Origin: Sipunculus nudus
Taxonomy: Eukaryota > Annelida > Sipuncula > Golfingiida > Sipunculidae
Assembly (NCBI GenBank): GCA_026874595.1
Contig: CM049311.1
Location: 52,953,676-53,017,675, forward strand
Direction of reading: 5' to 3'
DNA: 64,000 nt
Position numbers and translations under genes: made by a program. Under the pieces are notes generated by a model. It made no database searches and was not told the origin of the DNA. It was given only the letters and a program-made list of their open reading frames with translations. Positions 24,299 to 35,542 of this stretch are shown in pieces. Every line of letters starts with the position of its first letter. The stretch's first letter is position 1.

Positions 24299-26690
24299 TA
24301 TGGCCACAATCGAAATATGCTCCATGTAAACGCGAAAAAAGGTTCAGGTGGAGTTGGTATATTTGTTCGACGAGATCTACATGTAACATTTAATAATAAG
24401 ATAGTTGACAGGACCAAAGACGATATATTAGGGATACAGTTAGTACATAGATTCACAGACATCATATTGTTGTTAATGTTTATCTTCCACCTGAACAGTC
24501 ACCGTGTGGCAGGGACAGTGATTCTTTTTTTTTCGCTCATCTAACCCAGGCAGTTTATTCTTGTTCTGGTGTTGACCAATTTTGGAGCTTTTAATGCTCG
24601 TTTAGGTTAACTACAAAACACTATTCCTGAGGTGGGAAATTTAGGACCAAGAGAAAGTTTAGATGAAACTCGTAATCTTCATGGTGAAAGCCTGATTGAA
24701 TTCCTTAAAGAAAATATGCTTTGTTTACTTAATGCCAGTATAGACAGACACATGAATGATTTCACCTCAGTCACCGGCAGGGGAAAATCAATAGTTGATT
24801 TTATAATAACTTGGCACGATACCCTCGAAAAATGTACTGGTTTCAAGATAATTCATGGTATTGACGTCACTGATGAGTTTAAACTACAAAGTATGATCGA
24901 GGGACATTGTAAAGTACCAGATCATGCGATACTCATTGTTTCAGTCAGATTAACACACAGCACCGACTTTGTTTCTTCTGATACTGGATCAGAAGTTTAT
25001 CTGCTCTGGTGACCAATTACATTAATATGAGCAAAGAAGTATTTGTAGCCCTGATCGACATGGAAAAGGCCTTTGACAAAATAAATAGAGATCGTCTCCT
25101 TTACCGGTTGCTAGAGCTAAATATTCATGGTAAACTATATTATGCATTGAAGTATATGTATGAAAATAACAAAGCAAAAGTTATAATTACTCCGGATCTG
25201 CTCATAAATTTGCAGTCTGTTCTGGTGTACGCCAGGGTGATCCCCTGTCACCTACAACATTTAATATATACCTGAATGAGTTGGTAAGAGTTATCAATTC
25301 GCTCAACATGGGGATTACTTGTGGCTTTACTAAAATAAGTATATTACTGTACGCTGATGACACTGCTCTTGTGGCACCGACTGCCAGTGTCCTACAATGT
25401 ATGCTCTCGTACTTAGACTCGTGGTGTAAGTTATGGCAACTACATCCGAATCCGATTAAAATTAATGTTCTCCATTTCCGTGATCGTAAAAAATTGCTTA
25501 CTCCGTCCAAATTTATTTTAAACGGGTTTAATTTAAAAGTTGTCAAGGAGTATATTAGGATTTTATCCTTCGGAGCATATCGATTATAAAACCGGAAGTG
25601 ATGTTTTATCAGACGCTGGTTCAAGAGCAATTGGAAATATAATTTCAAAATTTAAATATTTAAAAAATGTTTCTTATAATTCTCATACTTAACCTTATCA
25701 CAGTGCTGTAGTACCAATGCTTGATTATGCTTGTGAGGTATGGGGTCTCTGTAAATCCCCGACCTCTGACAAAGTTCAGAACAAGGCTATAAGGTATTTT
25801 CTAGGAGTTCATAAATTATGCCCCATTCTAGGTTAAACTGGGGATATGGGTTGGATCTCCAGTTTAGAAAGACGCCAGATAAAAAATAATGAAATTTTGG
25901 AATAAGCTCATAATAATGGATGTAGGAAGGCTTGTAAAACAAATTTTCAACTGTGACCGAGGGTTAAGATTGGTCAGCTGAAGTAGAAGAAATTCTAGAT
26001 AAAGCGAACATTTCGCATATCGTTGCTCAGAGATTAGTATGTCCTATTAAAAATGTTGGCAAAAAATTGCGAGAATTCTACGAATCTATGTGGCTAGACG
26101 AAATGAAATTAAAGCCAAAGCTGAGAACATATGCTTTTCTAAAATCTTCATTCGGTACTGAACCTTATGTCATTCATTATTTAACGCGAGAAAAGAGATC
26201 TTTAATGGCACAGCTTAGATGTGTATTCTTACCGTTTGAAATTGAAGTTGGGAGGTTTAAAAATATTCGAGAGGCAATCACAGGTAAATTTAGAAAATTA
26301 AAACCCGAGGAAAGAATATATGCACCATTTGTGAGGATTATTCAGTTGAAGATGAAATCCATTTCATATGCTCATGTCCAAAATATGAGGAAATTAGAGA
26401 GGAACTTTACAAATCTATTCTTAACAGTGAAACCGAGTTGTTAGGATAACCTTCTAAAAGTCAATTTATATACTTGCTTCAAAACTGTGTTAAAGAAATA
26501 AGTGATTTTGTAGCCAAAGCATGGGAGATTAGGAAAAAACTGTTTGTACGCCTGTACTGCCATTATCGACTAGAGTATTGAGTGTCATATAAACCCCTGC
26601 AGGGGTTAGGTACTATAAACTGACATTAACTGTACTTCATCTTGTATTATTGTGCATGACACTATAATAAATAAACATTCATTCATACAT
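24299..26690 (+). mobile_element. truncated non-LTR retrotransposon (LINE), APE endonuclease and RT
   Basis: The element starts inside its endonuclease: YGHNRNMLHVNA, KGSGGVGIFVRRDL, then SIVDFIITWHD and VPDHAIL. After a deletion near 25010 the RT follows: VALIDMEKAFDKINRDRL, SGVRQGDPLSP (other frame) and LLYADDTALV with YADD at 25350-25361. The C-terminal part ends with a Cys/His cluster, CTIC, then H, then CSC (about 26320-26380). A 3' UTR carries a perfect 16-bp palindrome, and the tail is AATAAATAAA followed by cattcattc. The 5' part is missing and several frames are broken. These elements copy themselves by target-primed reverse transcription. The clade was not resolved by eye. Confidence 0.85.
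26592..26607 (+). other. perfect palindrome (hairpin) in the LINE 3' UTR
   Basis: AACCCCTGCAGGGGTT is a perfect 16-bp palindrome about 70 bases before the tail of the LINE. 3' hairpins are recognised by the RT in several LINE families; that role here is inference. Confidence 0.6.
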
Positions 26691-28056
26691 TTAGCATCGT
26701 CCCGTGACAGCGGCGATGTGAGCTGAAAGTGGTATATCACGATGGTCTTGCAGGTCTGTTAATTAGATGTAATCAGTGTTTTAAGCAAATCAGTGCTACC
26801 CACATAATGAGTGTGTCTGAAATATGTCTCACCGTACAGTCAATTTATTAATCTTACTATAAACCGAAACATACTGATTTGTTTTAACCAAAAGATTTGG
26901 TTTTTGTGTAATTACTTGAGTGAATAGGCTTACTGAATATTATGTTTTGGCTTCATCTGTACCTGAATTTTCATTAAATGAATAATCCATGTACTTATAA
27001 ACTGAAACTCCCTTTGATTTTATTTATATCAAGTTAAATCTAAGATATCATTGGGGTTTTTTCGGATCAGTATATAAATATTTTTCACTATTTATAAGAA
27101 AAGAGTACTTTTATCCTTTTACTATTTTATTCCAGTCTTTTATACATTTATGATTCAATTGTTATTTAATTAATTGTTATTCTAATAAAAATCTCTTAAA
27201 CATATGGTGATTTAAAGCTATTTATTGATCAATTTGTACCGGTATATTTTTCATAACTTGGTTAGAGGTATTAGGGGTATTTTTATATATTGTGATCCAG
27301 CAAATATTATACAAAATAATATGAATAAACATAATGCTTATTCATGTGCTGTTACTCATATATATATGCAAGCATCAGGCACGAAGATTGTTCAGAAGCA
27401 TCACAATATTACTGTGAACAGGCTGCGCAAGTCAAGGTTTATTTAATACCTTTTTTCCGTTAGATTATATATTCGGTTACTTAAATTATATTACTCTATT
27501 CAGTCCTGCACATGTACAGTGTGTACTAACATTGGTTGGTCCATATCTAATATAAACAAGAACTTACTTTGGCTGGAATTTCAATTTAAAAGCTTTAGTC
27601 TAGATGACTCCTTTAGAAATAAACATTGTATATACATATTGAAACAAAACTCAAACTTTCGATTCGCAGGCATGATGCTATTAATCAGATAATGAAGACA
27701 TAAGAGCATTCCTCGGTCTATTATGTATATTCTTCTACATGTTTCTATTTGATCAGATCTAAACTTTATCCTTGGTTTTGGAATTAATGTATTATCCTCA
27801 TTGGACATCAATTATTCAAATAAAATAAAAATTTAAAAATTATAGAAAACAGGAAAAAATGTCAAAATGGTGAATCTAAAAAATATAAGGTTTGATAAAA
27901 CAATGTTGTCGTAAATAGTGTCTTCTTTAGGATAATTTTTTAATTTCCAGTGGTATTTGCAAGTTTTAAAATATAATGGTATTCACCATCCTCCTGCAGC
28001 GACATATTATATACTAGAGATGATTGTGATCTTCTGAGGTCGAAGAGAAGTACCCA

Positions 28057-28057
<1 letters not shown>

Positions 28058-28114
<57 letters not shown>
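28058..28114. repeat. (AT)n microsatellite
   Basis: An uninterrupted AT dinucleotide run of about 57 bases. Confidence 0.95.
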
Positions 28115-28118
<4 letters not shown>

Positions 28119-28529
28119 ATAGGTGCTCCTTTTATTGTGTGACACGGGCGAAACTCGTGTCGACTTCAGCTTACTTTCTTGATTGTAACAAAAACTTTAC
28201 ACTGGACTGTCATTCTCCGAGAGTATACATTTAAAGAACTTATCGTGGTGACGGGGTTGGTATCCAGGTACTGTACACATTATTTTCTGCGTGATTGTAT
28301 TGACTATACCGCTGTTTTACTGTATAATTGTATTGATTTAGTGCATTGTATTGTTAGGGTTGTTTTAAGAATAAATTATAGTTTTTTGTTAACAAAAAAC
28401 CACTGACTTCTTTATTCATTCCCTTAGACATTTCACGCTGCCTAGTGTTACAGAATCTGATTTTTTTTTTATCTCCGTTACAGAATTTGTGTTCATCACG
28501 CATACGTGATCTGTTTATATTAGGTTCCG

Positions 28530-28533
<4 letters not shown>

Positions 28534-28585
<52 letters not shown>
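28534..28585. repeat. (AT)n microsatellite
   Basis: An uninterrupted AT dinucleotide run of about 52 bases. Confidence 0.95.
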
Positions 28586-28588
<3 letters not shown>

Positions 28589-29769
28589 GAGTTCTACCAA
28601 GGTTTTATGACAAATGACAGTAAAGGGATAGGACTAAGTATCTACCTCTCCATTTATCCAACATTCCTTGAAGAACACTCATTTGTTACGTTTTCTACGC
28701 ATTGTCTTGAACCGGCACCAGATGGCGTTGTTCTCACCAAATGTTCCGAGCACAAATTGCTCACCCATGGGAGGGTCTTGCCATAGAAAATCGCTGTAAC
28801 ACTGCATCAGTGTAACACTGAAATCACGTAGAAAAAACAAAGCCTACGCTTTCCCGTTAGTTGTAGATTTAACGGAAAATCTAGTGATTAGGCCTATGAG
28901 TAATGCACCATTTAAAGTTATTCCTGCTAATGGAAGGGTTTAGGCCTAATACAATGGTTCAGCAATGTTCAGAAAATGAGGTTTATTTCCTTATTTATAT
29001 AGGATCAGACCGCGCATGAATCGATATTGCCGTTTTGTACAGCTTGCACGTTTTGCTTAAGTACAAATTTTGGCATGCGGCCTAATTCAATAGCTTCCAT
29101 ACAGCATGCTAAAAGCGATTTCGTACATTAGTTAACACAGTCACCAGCAGTTAGAGTTAATGGGGTCGCCATATGAATCACTTCTAAAAGAAATAGTGAG
29201 TGTTTTATTTTCAATTTGGAGATGAAATCTTAAATGCAACAAACAAGAGTGAAATAATATAGCCAAGCCTTGTCTGAATATTGTTTCAGTGTCGCGACAA
29301 AACAAGGCTTCCTAATTCAAGCGTCTAGCAAATATTCTGCAAATATTATTTTATTAAATCTTTTAAAAGGAATGCAGAAATTTGCTTGACATTAAAATTC
29401 CCCTATCTTAATTTCGAGACTATCCTTGGTATCGTGGATCATGAGAATGACTCGGTCATTTAAAAAAATTTAGAAATTAAGTTAAATAAACTTAGAATCA
29501 GACACTAGTTACGTTGATTTTACATGAATAAGACAGCTGATAGTAACCAATAAGATATGTGGAAGTTTTGAAGAGCAAATTAAAGAAAGTTGACTATGGA
29601 AATAACCTCCAGCACAGTTATATCAAGGAAGGACTAAACACTTTGGTAACGTTTGCCGTCAATTGTCTGAGAAATTTCCCTCGTCCTCACAATTGTTTAT
29701 GATCTCATCATCCCAAGAAACCTTGAATTTAATTCATAACTTCCTCTCACGAACAAAGCCAAATATCCC

Positions 29770-30660
29770 CTAATGTAAAATGGATGCTCCATTTTTTATA
29801 TATTTCAACTGGTGGCTCAAAGAGGCTACCCATCCCATTGATTGGAAGACCCCACGATACACTCCCATATACAAAGGTCGAAGAACCAAAGAAGATAGTT
29901 ATAACTATCGAATTATTTCCATTCTTCCTCATTTTGCATATATATCCAAAAGGTTCTCTATGGTCAAAGTTTACACCACCTAAACCGGTATGATATTAAC
30001 TGATGATCAAATTGCCTCTTTGAAATATCATTCGATTCAAACAAATTCCCTAAAAGTTGTAGACAATTGCCTCCAAGCGACAGATACAAAACGTTTCACG
30101 GGAACTTGCCTCCTGGCTTTCTGTTAGAAAGAAAAATTTATTTTTTATAAATCACATGAACCTATTGAGAACTATCATTCATACAGAAACCATGCTGTTA
30201 AACATGCTACCAAACCATCTTCAAATATCCTGTGAAAATTGGAATAGGTTCTGTATTGGTATTATGCACTAATGATATATGTTAGGGAAGACATGGCAAA
30301 TGTCAATGTAACATTTTCGCGGACGACCAGCTTTTTGACCAGCCCATGAAACCTAACAATATCACGTGGTAGGGATTAGTGCTCAATGAATACCTAACAT
30401 TAACATATAATGCAGAACAAGTATCCAAAAAGCTCCCCTCCTAAGCAGGTGCCCTGTCTAGGTGCAGGCGATACATTCCTCAAGACGTCGCTATGAAAAT
30501 GTACTGATGCCTGATTCTGTCACATTTGAACTTTGGTTTCACAATCTTGGAAAATGCCTAATTATCAGACAAAATCAAAATACAAAATCGAGCAATACGT
30601 GTATCATAAGTCGCACGTTTTACTATGACTGTAATAGTAGTGATATCCGTCTATCCCTCG
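29770..30660 (+). pseudogene. very decayed LINE reverse transcriptase remnant
   Basis: The frame at 29863-29955 reads TPIYKGRRTKEDSYNYRIIS followed by ILPHFAYISKRF, which matches the P-x-Y-K-K-G...D..NYRPISLLP...KIFE block of LINE RTs. Much further on, near 30570-30600, another frame reads KIQNRAIRV, the LQNRAIR motif that follows RT in Jockey/CR1-type elements. Everything between is broken by stops and frame changes, and no YADD box could be found. The two motifs in the right order and spacing support an old, heavily mutated LINE; the clade is uncertain. Confidence 0.6.
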
Positions 30661-31235
30661 AACAAAATAAAACATGAATATCTAACCCGAATCCTTGTGT
30701 TAAAATGTGTAAATGACTAAAGTCCGTCCTGCATGACTTACCGGTCCATTAAAGTTCACAAAGTCCACCAACATGACGCAGGCAATACCCATTCCCATAA
30801 ATTATGTGTAGTTAAACGTATCACAAGCTACTTAAAGAAACCATTTTTAACCACAGGCCCTATTTTGTTCAACAAATCAAAGAAATTGCACCACCATAAT
30901 GTTTCTTTTTTCAAATGTTCACGTTACGGCCTAATTGCCTTTCATATGTCCAACATTACATTTGACTTCATATTGTGCTATATTTCCTGGTCCTCGAATT
31001 CTCTGTATATTAGGTGACATTTCATGGTTATATAATTTCATGTTTAAGATCAAATCTTGCCTTATTACTTTGTCGAGAAAACCTGTTATTAACTCGGTTT
31101 TCTTTATCGTATTTTACATGATTATACATTGTATTGATTCCCAACAGAGCCCTGTGGCAGATCAGACAATCTTTTCTGATGGGTTACGCTGTAGAGATAT
31201 ATTAGAATAATAATAATAAGAATAATAATATGGCA
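30661..31235. other. intergenic between the LINE remnant and the GRL-2 3' end
   Basis: No supported gene. A short (AAT)n tract lies at 31203-31230, just beyond the putative GRL-2 poly(A) site. Confidence 0.6.
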
Positions 31236-31241
31236 TTTATT
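31236..31241 (-). promoter_or_regulatory. candidate polyadenylation signal of GRL-2
   Basis: TTTATT on the plus strand is AATAAA on the minus strand, about 103 bases downstream of the GRL-2 stop codon. Confidence 0.55.
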
Positions 31242-31343
31242 ACAATGAGACATCCGGACAAGGTTATTATAATTCCTTTCCCTGCACTTGGAAGATACTT
31301 CAATACATCACCATGGTAATGCACGTTATTTTTCATTCCTCTT

Positions 31344-34300
31344 TCATTTGATTAAACACGTCTCGTTACAAGTTGCCGTGGCTGACGGTGTGGAGGACGT
31401 TGGCATTTGGAACAGCACCACGGCGTACGTAACGACTGTTCCGGCGATCTGCAATACACCAAACAAAAATTATCTCCAACTATCTTATAAAACCGGTATA
31501 CCGGGATTATTACCGGGGTTTGGGAGATATATTAACTGAGTGTGGCATGATGGCTCATTTCTTATTCTAAGAGTTAACAGAAAATTTAGGTTTTCAGTGG
31601 GAAACTGTCTCAATAAGATATATATAAATATTTTTTACATTTATTTTTTTGGGCTGTCCTCGTGGCAAGAAATTCATACCGCGGTATGTTTACCTTAAGA
31701 CCTGGACAGTGATGATGTTTATATTGCGAACCGGAATGAGACGCGGGGGCATTCAGGTTTTCGATAATATTTGCCTGGCTTCTATCGTTAGACGTATAAA
31801 GATTAGGTTAATGTGGGGAAAACATGAAAGAATTATTAAATGAAAGGAATCTGTTCCTGAAGAAAAGAAACAAAAATATGCATACCTTGGAAGTAGCAGA
31901 AGCGGACCCAACGGGACTCTATGCAGAGGGTCCGTATCCCATTTTCCGCCATTGCAACCTTTTTTCAATCGTATCAGACAAATTTTGAGGCCTGAAACCC
32001 CCGCCACCACTCCACCCCACCCCACCCCTGTTCCTGAAATTGGGACCATGAACTAGGTTTTGTCAAAACTTCTCCTTGGTTAAAATCTCCATTTCATAAA
32101 GCGAGAAACATGTGTTTTTCCTCTTTCACTGACCACGCACGTCGGTGAGAGCCTCGTTCAAATGTGAGGCTAGACATCATCAAATCCCTCACTGAAAGCA
32201 AGCGTTATTCATATGAACAATAGTCCTTTTGAGTGTTTGAGGTTGAGTGACCACTATGCAAGCATTCATGTCAGTGCCGAAGGCAGTTCGGCTGTGCTCG
32301 GTCTAACCTCCGTGCAAGTCAGTAAAAACGAAAAAATTACACAAAATTATATGCAAATCAAAAATTATTTATTCTCATATCGCCTATGTCACTTCGGGGA
32401 TTATAACCTTAAAAATGATCTATGGCACAGTATTGTACAAAATGCGGTTTTAGAGAACATTGCGAACAAACGTGAACTGAATTCCTTTTATGAGAAAGAT
32501 AGAAGATAAAGCAGTGTACGTTCCCGGGGCAGCGGAAACACGTAACATTGTTTGCTCGGACTAAACGCTGCCTGTTTTACTGGCCCACGGGTTTTCCACC
32601 AGGCGGTGAAAAGGCCTGCACTGAAATACATCGCGTGTAGGCCTACAGCTAGTAGCAGTCAATCGAAATACAATGTTTACATATCGCGTTGTCTAAAACA
32701 TGCAGAACTGCACCCAATCTCCTGCCTTAAGCCAGCTTTACTGCAGACTATGTTTGGTATTTTCTTAATGCACACAAACAAGGTAATGTTTTTTTTTTTT
32801 TTTTTTTTTTTTTACAAAATTCTGCTCCGTCAACAATTTCCAGCATGTGGCGATCAACTAAAACTTTTCGAAATGGCGCTTTAAAAAAATCTAGCAATCC
32901 AAACCAAATTAAAGTGCTTAACAAATTCATGCCAAAGACAAAGTGCCCGTTTTCGCGGGCGGTAAAATCGCTCCAGCGCAAACCATGTATACAGTTTCCA
33001 TGATCATGTTTCCGCGATCATATTAAAGGGGCCTAAAAAGCGTATATGTAGTGGGACTGAAGTTACGTTCGTATCCAGGTCTGTCCGTCTCCCAGTCCGT
33101 CTGTCTGTGTATTCCTTTTATTCGTCTATGTGCCAGATACCATATTAACGTGAACGATACATTTTATTGGATGCTGGTAACAGGTGGGTCGCCTGACAAA
33201 GAGCGGATTATCTATGGATATAGGTCATGTTTGTCTGTCTGTACATCTTTTATCGATTTAGCAACCAGTGCTGGCATCTGGTGAAAGATATGGCACTTAG
33301 AATGATAATTAGCCCCGTAATTAGTACTTTCCATATGGAGAATGATTATATTTACTTACAGTCAAGATGGCGCCCTTGTCCAGGACAAACAGACTGCTTG
33401 TCGTTAGGCCAATGGGACTTCCGGTAACTCGAAGCAGGAACACCTGAATCTGAAGATAACACACATAGGATAATGTGTAACGTCCGTCAACCTGTTTTTG
33501 TCCTTTAATCTGTGTGTTAATGATTTCGTCTTTTAACTTGTGTGAATTAACAATTTCGTTCGTCCGTCCGTTAACCTCTGTGTGTACACGTTTCCGTTCT
33601 TGTGTTAAGGATTTCGTCCGTTAACCTCTGTTTGTACACGTTTCCGTTCTTGTGTTAAGGATTTCGTCTGTTAACCTCTGTGTGTACACGTTTCCGTTCT
33701 TGTGTTAAGGATTTCGTCCGTTAACCTCTGTTTGTACACGTTTCCGTTTTTGTGTTAAGGATTTCGTCCGCTAACCTCTGTGTGTACACGTTTCCGTTCT
33801 TGTGTTAAGGATTTCGTCCGTAAACCTCTGTTTGTAAAGGATTTCTTCCGTTTACCTGTGTGTGTGTTATCAATTTCGAACGTAAACCTTAAGGATTCCG
33901 TCTCACCTTGTTGATTGTGACCGGATCCATCAGGTCAAGGTTTATCCGGAACAGGTGCTCGGCCACACTTGTCGCCTGTGAAAAAAAGTAAATTGTAGAG
34001 TGGAGTAGAGCTTTAATTTTTCATCTGTGTTTCTAAGGAATAGGAATAGGGATATGAGCATATAAGGCCTATGTGAAGAATAATTTAGTTTTGGAACATG
34101 TTATGACGACCAACCGTTTTGTAACCCTTCTTCTAACAGTTGAAACACCTTTTTTAAAAAAAGATATTATGTTGATACATAATGATTTGAGACTGTTGTA
34201 ACATACTTACCAGCCCAGGTCAAACACTAGTACTCAACTGTTCAGGTTTACCTTATCCAAATGCTCATATTGAAATACACATCGGATCTTGCGGCAGCTT

Positions 34301-35542
34301 AAGTTTAAGAAGTTGACCCTAGGATGAATTATAATTGTAATATGTGTCGATTTGACTGAGGAACAATAAGGAACTCAATTTACTTATCAAATTAAAATGT
34401 CAGTCTTACCTACAAATTTGTCACAAATATCATATAAATATTTGGCTCAAATGATCATTTATACTTTTAGTATATAATTTCTACTTGTTGCTGATTTCAG
34501 CTGAAATAGCTTGCATGTGTTCTTGGCGATATTGTAAACTGAGGTAAAATATGTTATGTTATTTACTAACCCGACAGCTGACGGTCACACATCCCACAAC
34601 GAGAGTGACGGTGACAGATACCAAGCTGATCGCTTGTCCAACGAGCCCCATAAGCAAGAGCGGGTCAGTCACGCCCCTGGCGAACCCATACAGCAAGAGA
34701 CAGGCCAGCATCACGACGGCAGTCATAGATACTCCGATATAGTGACAAAAAATGTCATCAGCCACGCCAACCATCTGGCAGATGACGTCATGTTGTCTGC
34801 GAACTCTCTCCAGATTTCCTGCAAAGCTTCCATCTTTTCCTGTTGCTTTCTTGACACTAATATTCAGAAGATCAAGCTCCTTTGATAACGCATAGCAAGT
34901 TGTAACGAAAAGAATACAGCTTGCGGACCAGACTTGGAATCCATACATGTTCAAGAAAACTGTCGCGTACAACATTCCAGTAAATCCTGAAGAGTTAAAC
35001 TTGAAGGGAGCAGTAGAAAATTCATAGAACGTGGCCGTGGCGGGGTCCTGTATCGCGGTGAATGAAAATATAAAGACAGAGAGGCAAAAGGCTGCAAAAA
35101 AGGCGCACAATCCATTGAATAACCAATTCAGCTTAACGTAGTAGTCTTTCTGCTTAGGTCTGAAGTTATGCAACAGAAGATGAAAGTCTTTTTGTTCCGA
35201 AAGCTTGTGTGTCCGAAAGAGGAGATGCATATTCAGCGACATATTAAAAATATAGACAGTGTAACATATTTTAAAAACAAGGTTAGGGTCAAAAGATTCC
35301 CCTGACTGAAAGATGAATAAAAATCGCAGTGCGTTTGTGGCTACAACAAGGACCAATAATACATTAATAATTTTAATAATAATGCTCTTCATCCCGCCGG
35401 ATGGATGGCCAAAATATAATCCAGATATGAGCAGGTAAAACTCCATCTTCCTGTAGAACCGCATGAGGGGTTTATTTTTTATGACGTCATTTGTGCCGTT
35501 TGCCATTTCCGCTTCCGCCACTTCAATCGGTGTGATCTTCAT
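31344..35542 (-). CDS. gustatory receptor-like seven-transmembrane protein (GRL-2), 4 exons
   Basis: On the minus strand, exons 35542-34571, 33975-33907, 33449-33360 and 31448-31344 join in phase 0 (donors GTTAGT, GTGAGA, GTAAGT; AG acceptors) to give 411 residues; the stop is 31346-31344. Exons 2 and 3 have the same lengths as in GRL-1 (69 and 90 bp), with 20 of 23 and 25 of 30 identical residues by eye. The last exon shares [14 protein letters not shown], including the TM7 signature, and then diverges. The N-terminal part has [20 protein letters not shown] as in GRL-1. Seven hydrophobic segments are visible. The start is the ATG at 35542; a later in-frame Met (MANGTNDV) is possible. The family comprises chemoreceptor-type membrane proteins; ligand and role are unknown. 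The gene lies tail to tail with GRL-1. Both reading frames are intact, so it is probably functional. Confidence 0.88.
31449..33359. other. GRL-2 intron 3
   Basis: The intron of 1911 bases contains a T25 run (32789-32813, an A-tail if read on the minus strand) and a patch with gtctgtccgtctcc-like motifs near 33070-33120. Small open frames here show no recognisable similarity. Confidence 0.7.
33480..33890. repeat. 50-bp minisatellite in GRL-2 intron 2
   Basis: TTAACCTCTG-type phrases start at 33571, 33621, 33671, 33721, 33771 and 33821, so the period is exactly 50 bp. The phrase is followed by gtacacgtttccgtt and ttaaggatttcgt. Diverged partial units extend the array to about 33480 on the left and 33890 on the right, ending about 15 bases from exon 2. 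It is unrelated in sequence to the GRL-1 array. Confidence 0.95.

Larger units (their letters stand above)
26691..29769. other. AT-rich intergenic region with two (AT)n microsatellites
   Basis: No supported gene was found. Long AT runs lie at 28058-28114 and 28534-28585. Several taggccta-type motifs occur at 28850-28950 but without repeat structure. The rest is unremarkable AT-rich sequence. Confidence 0.6.
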
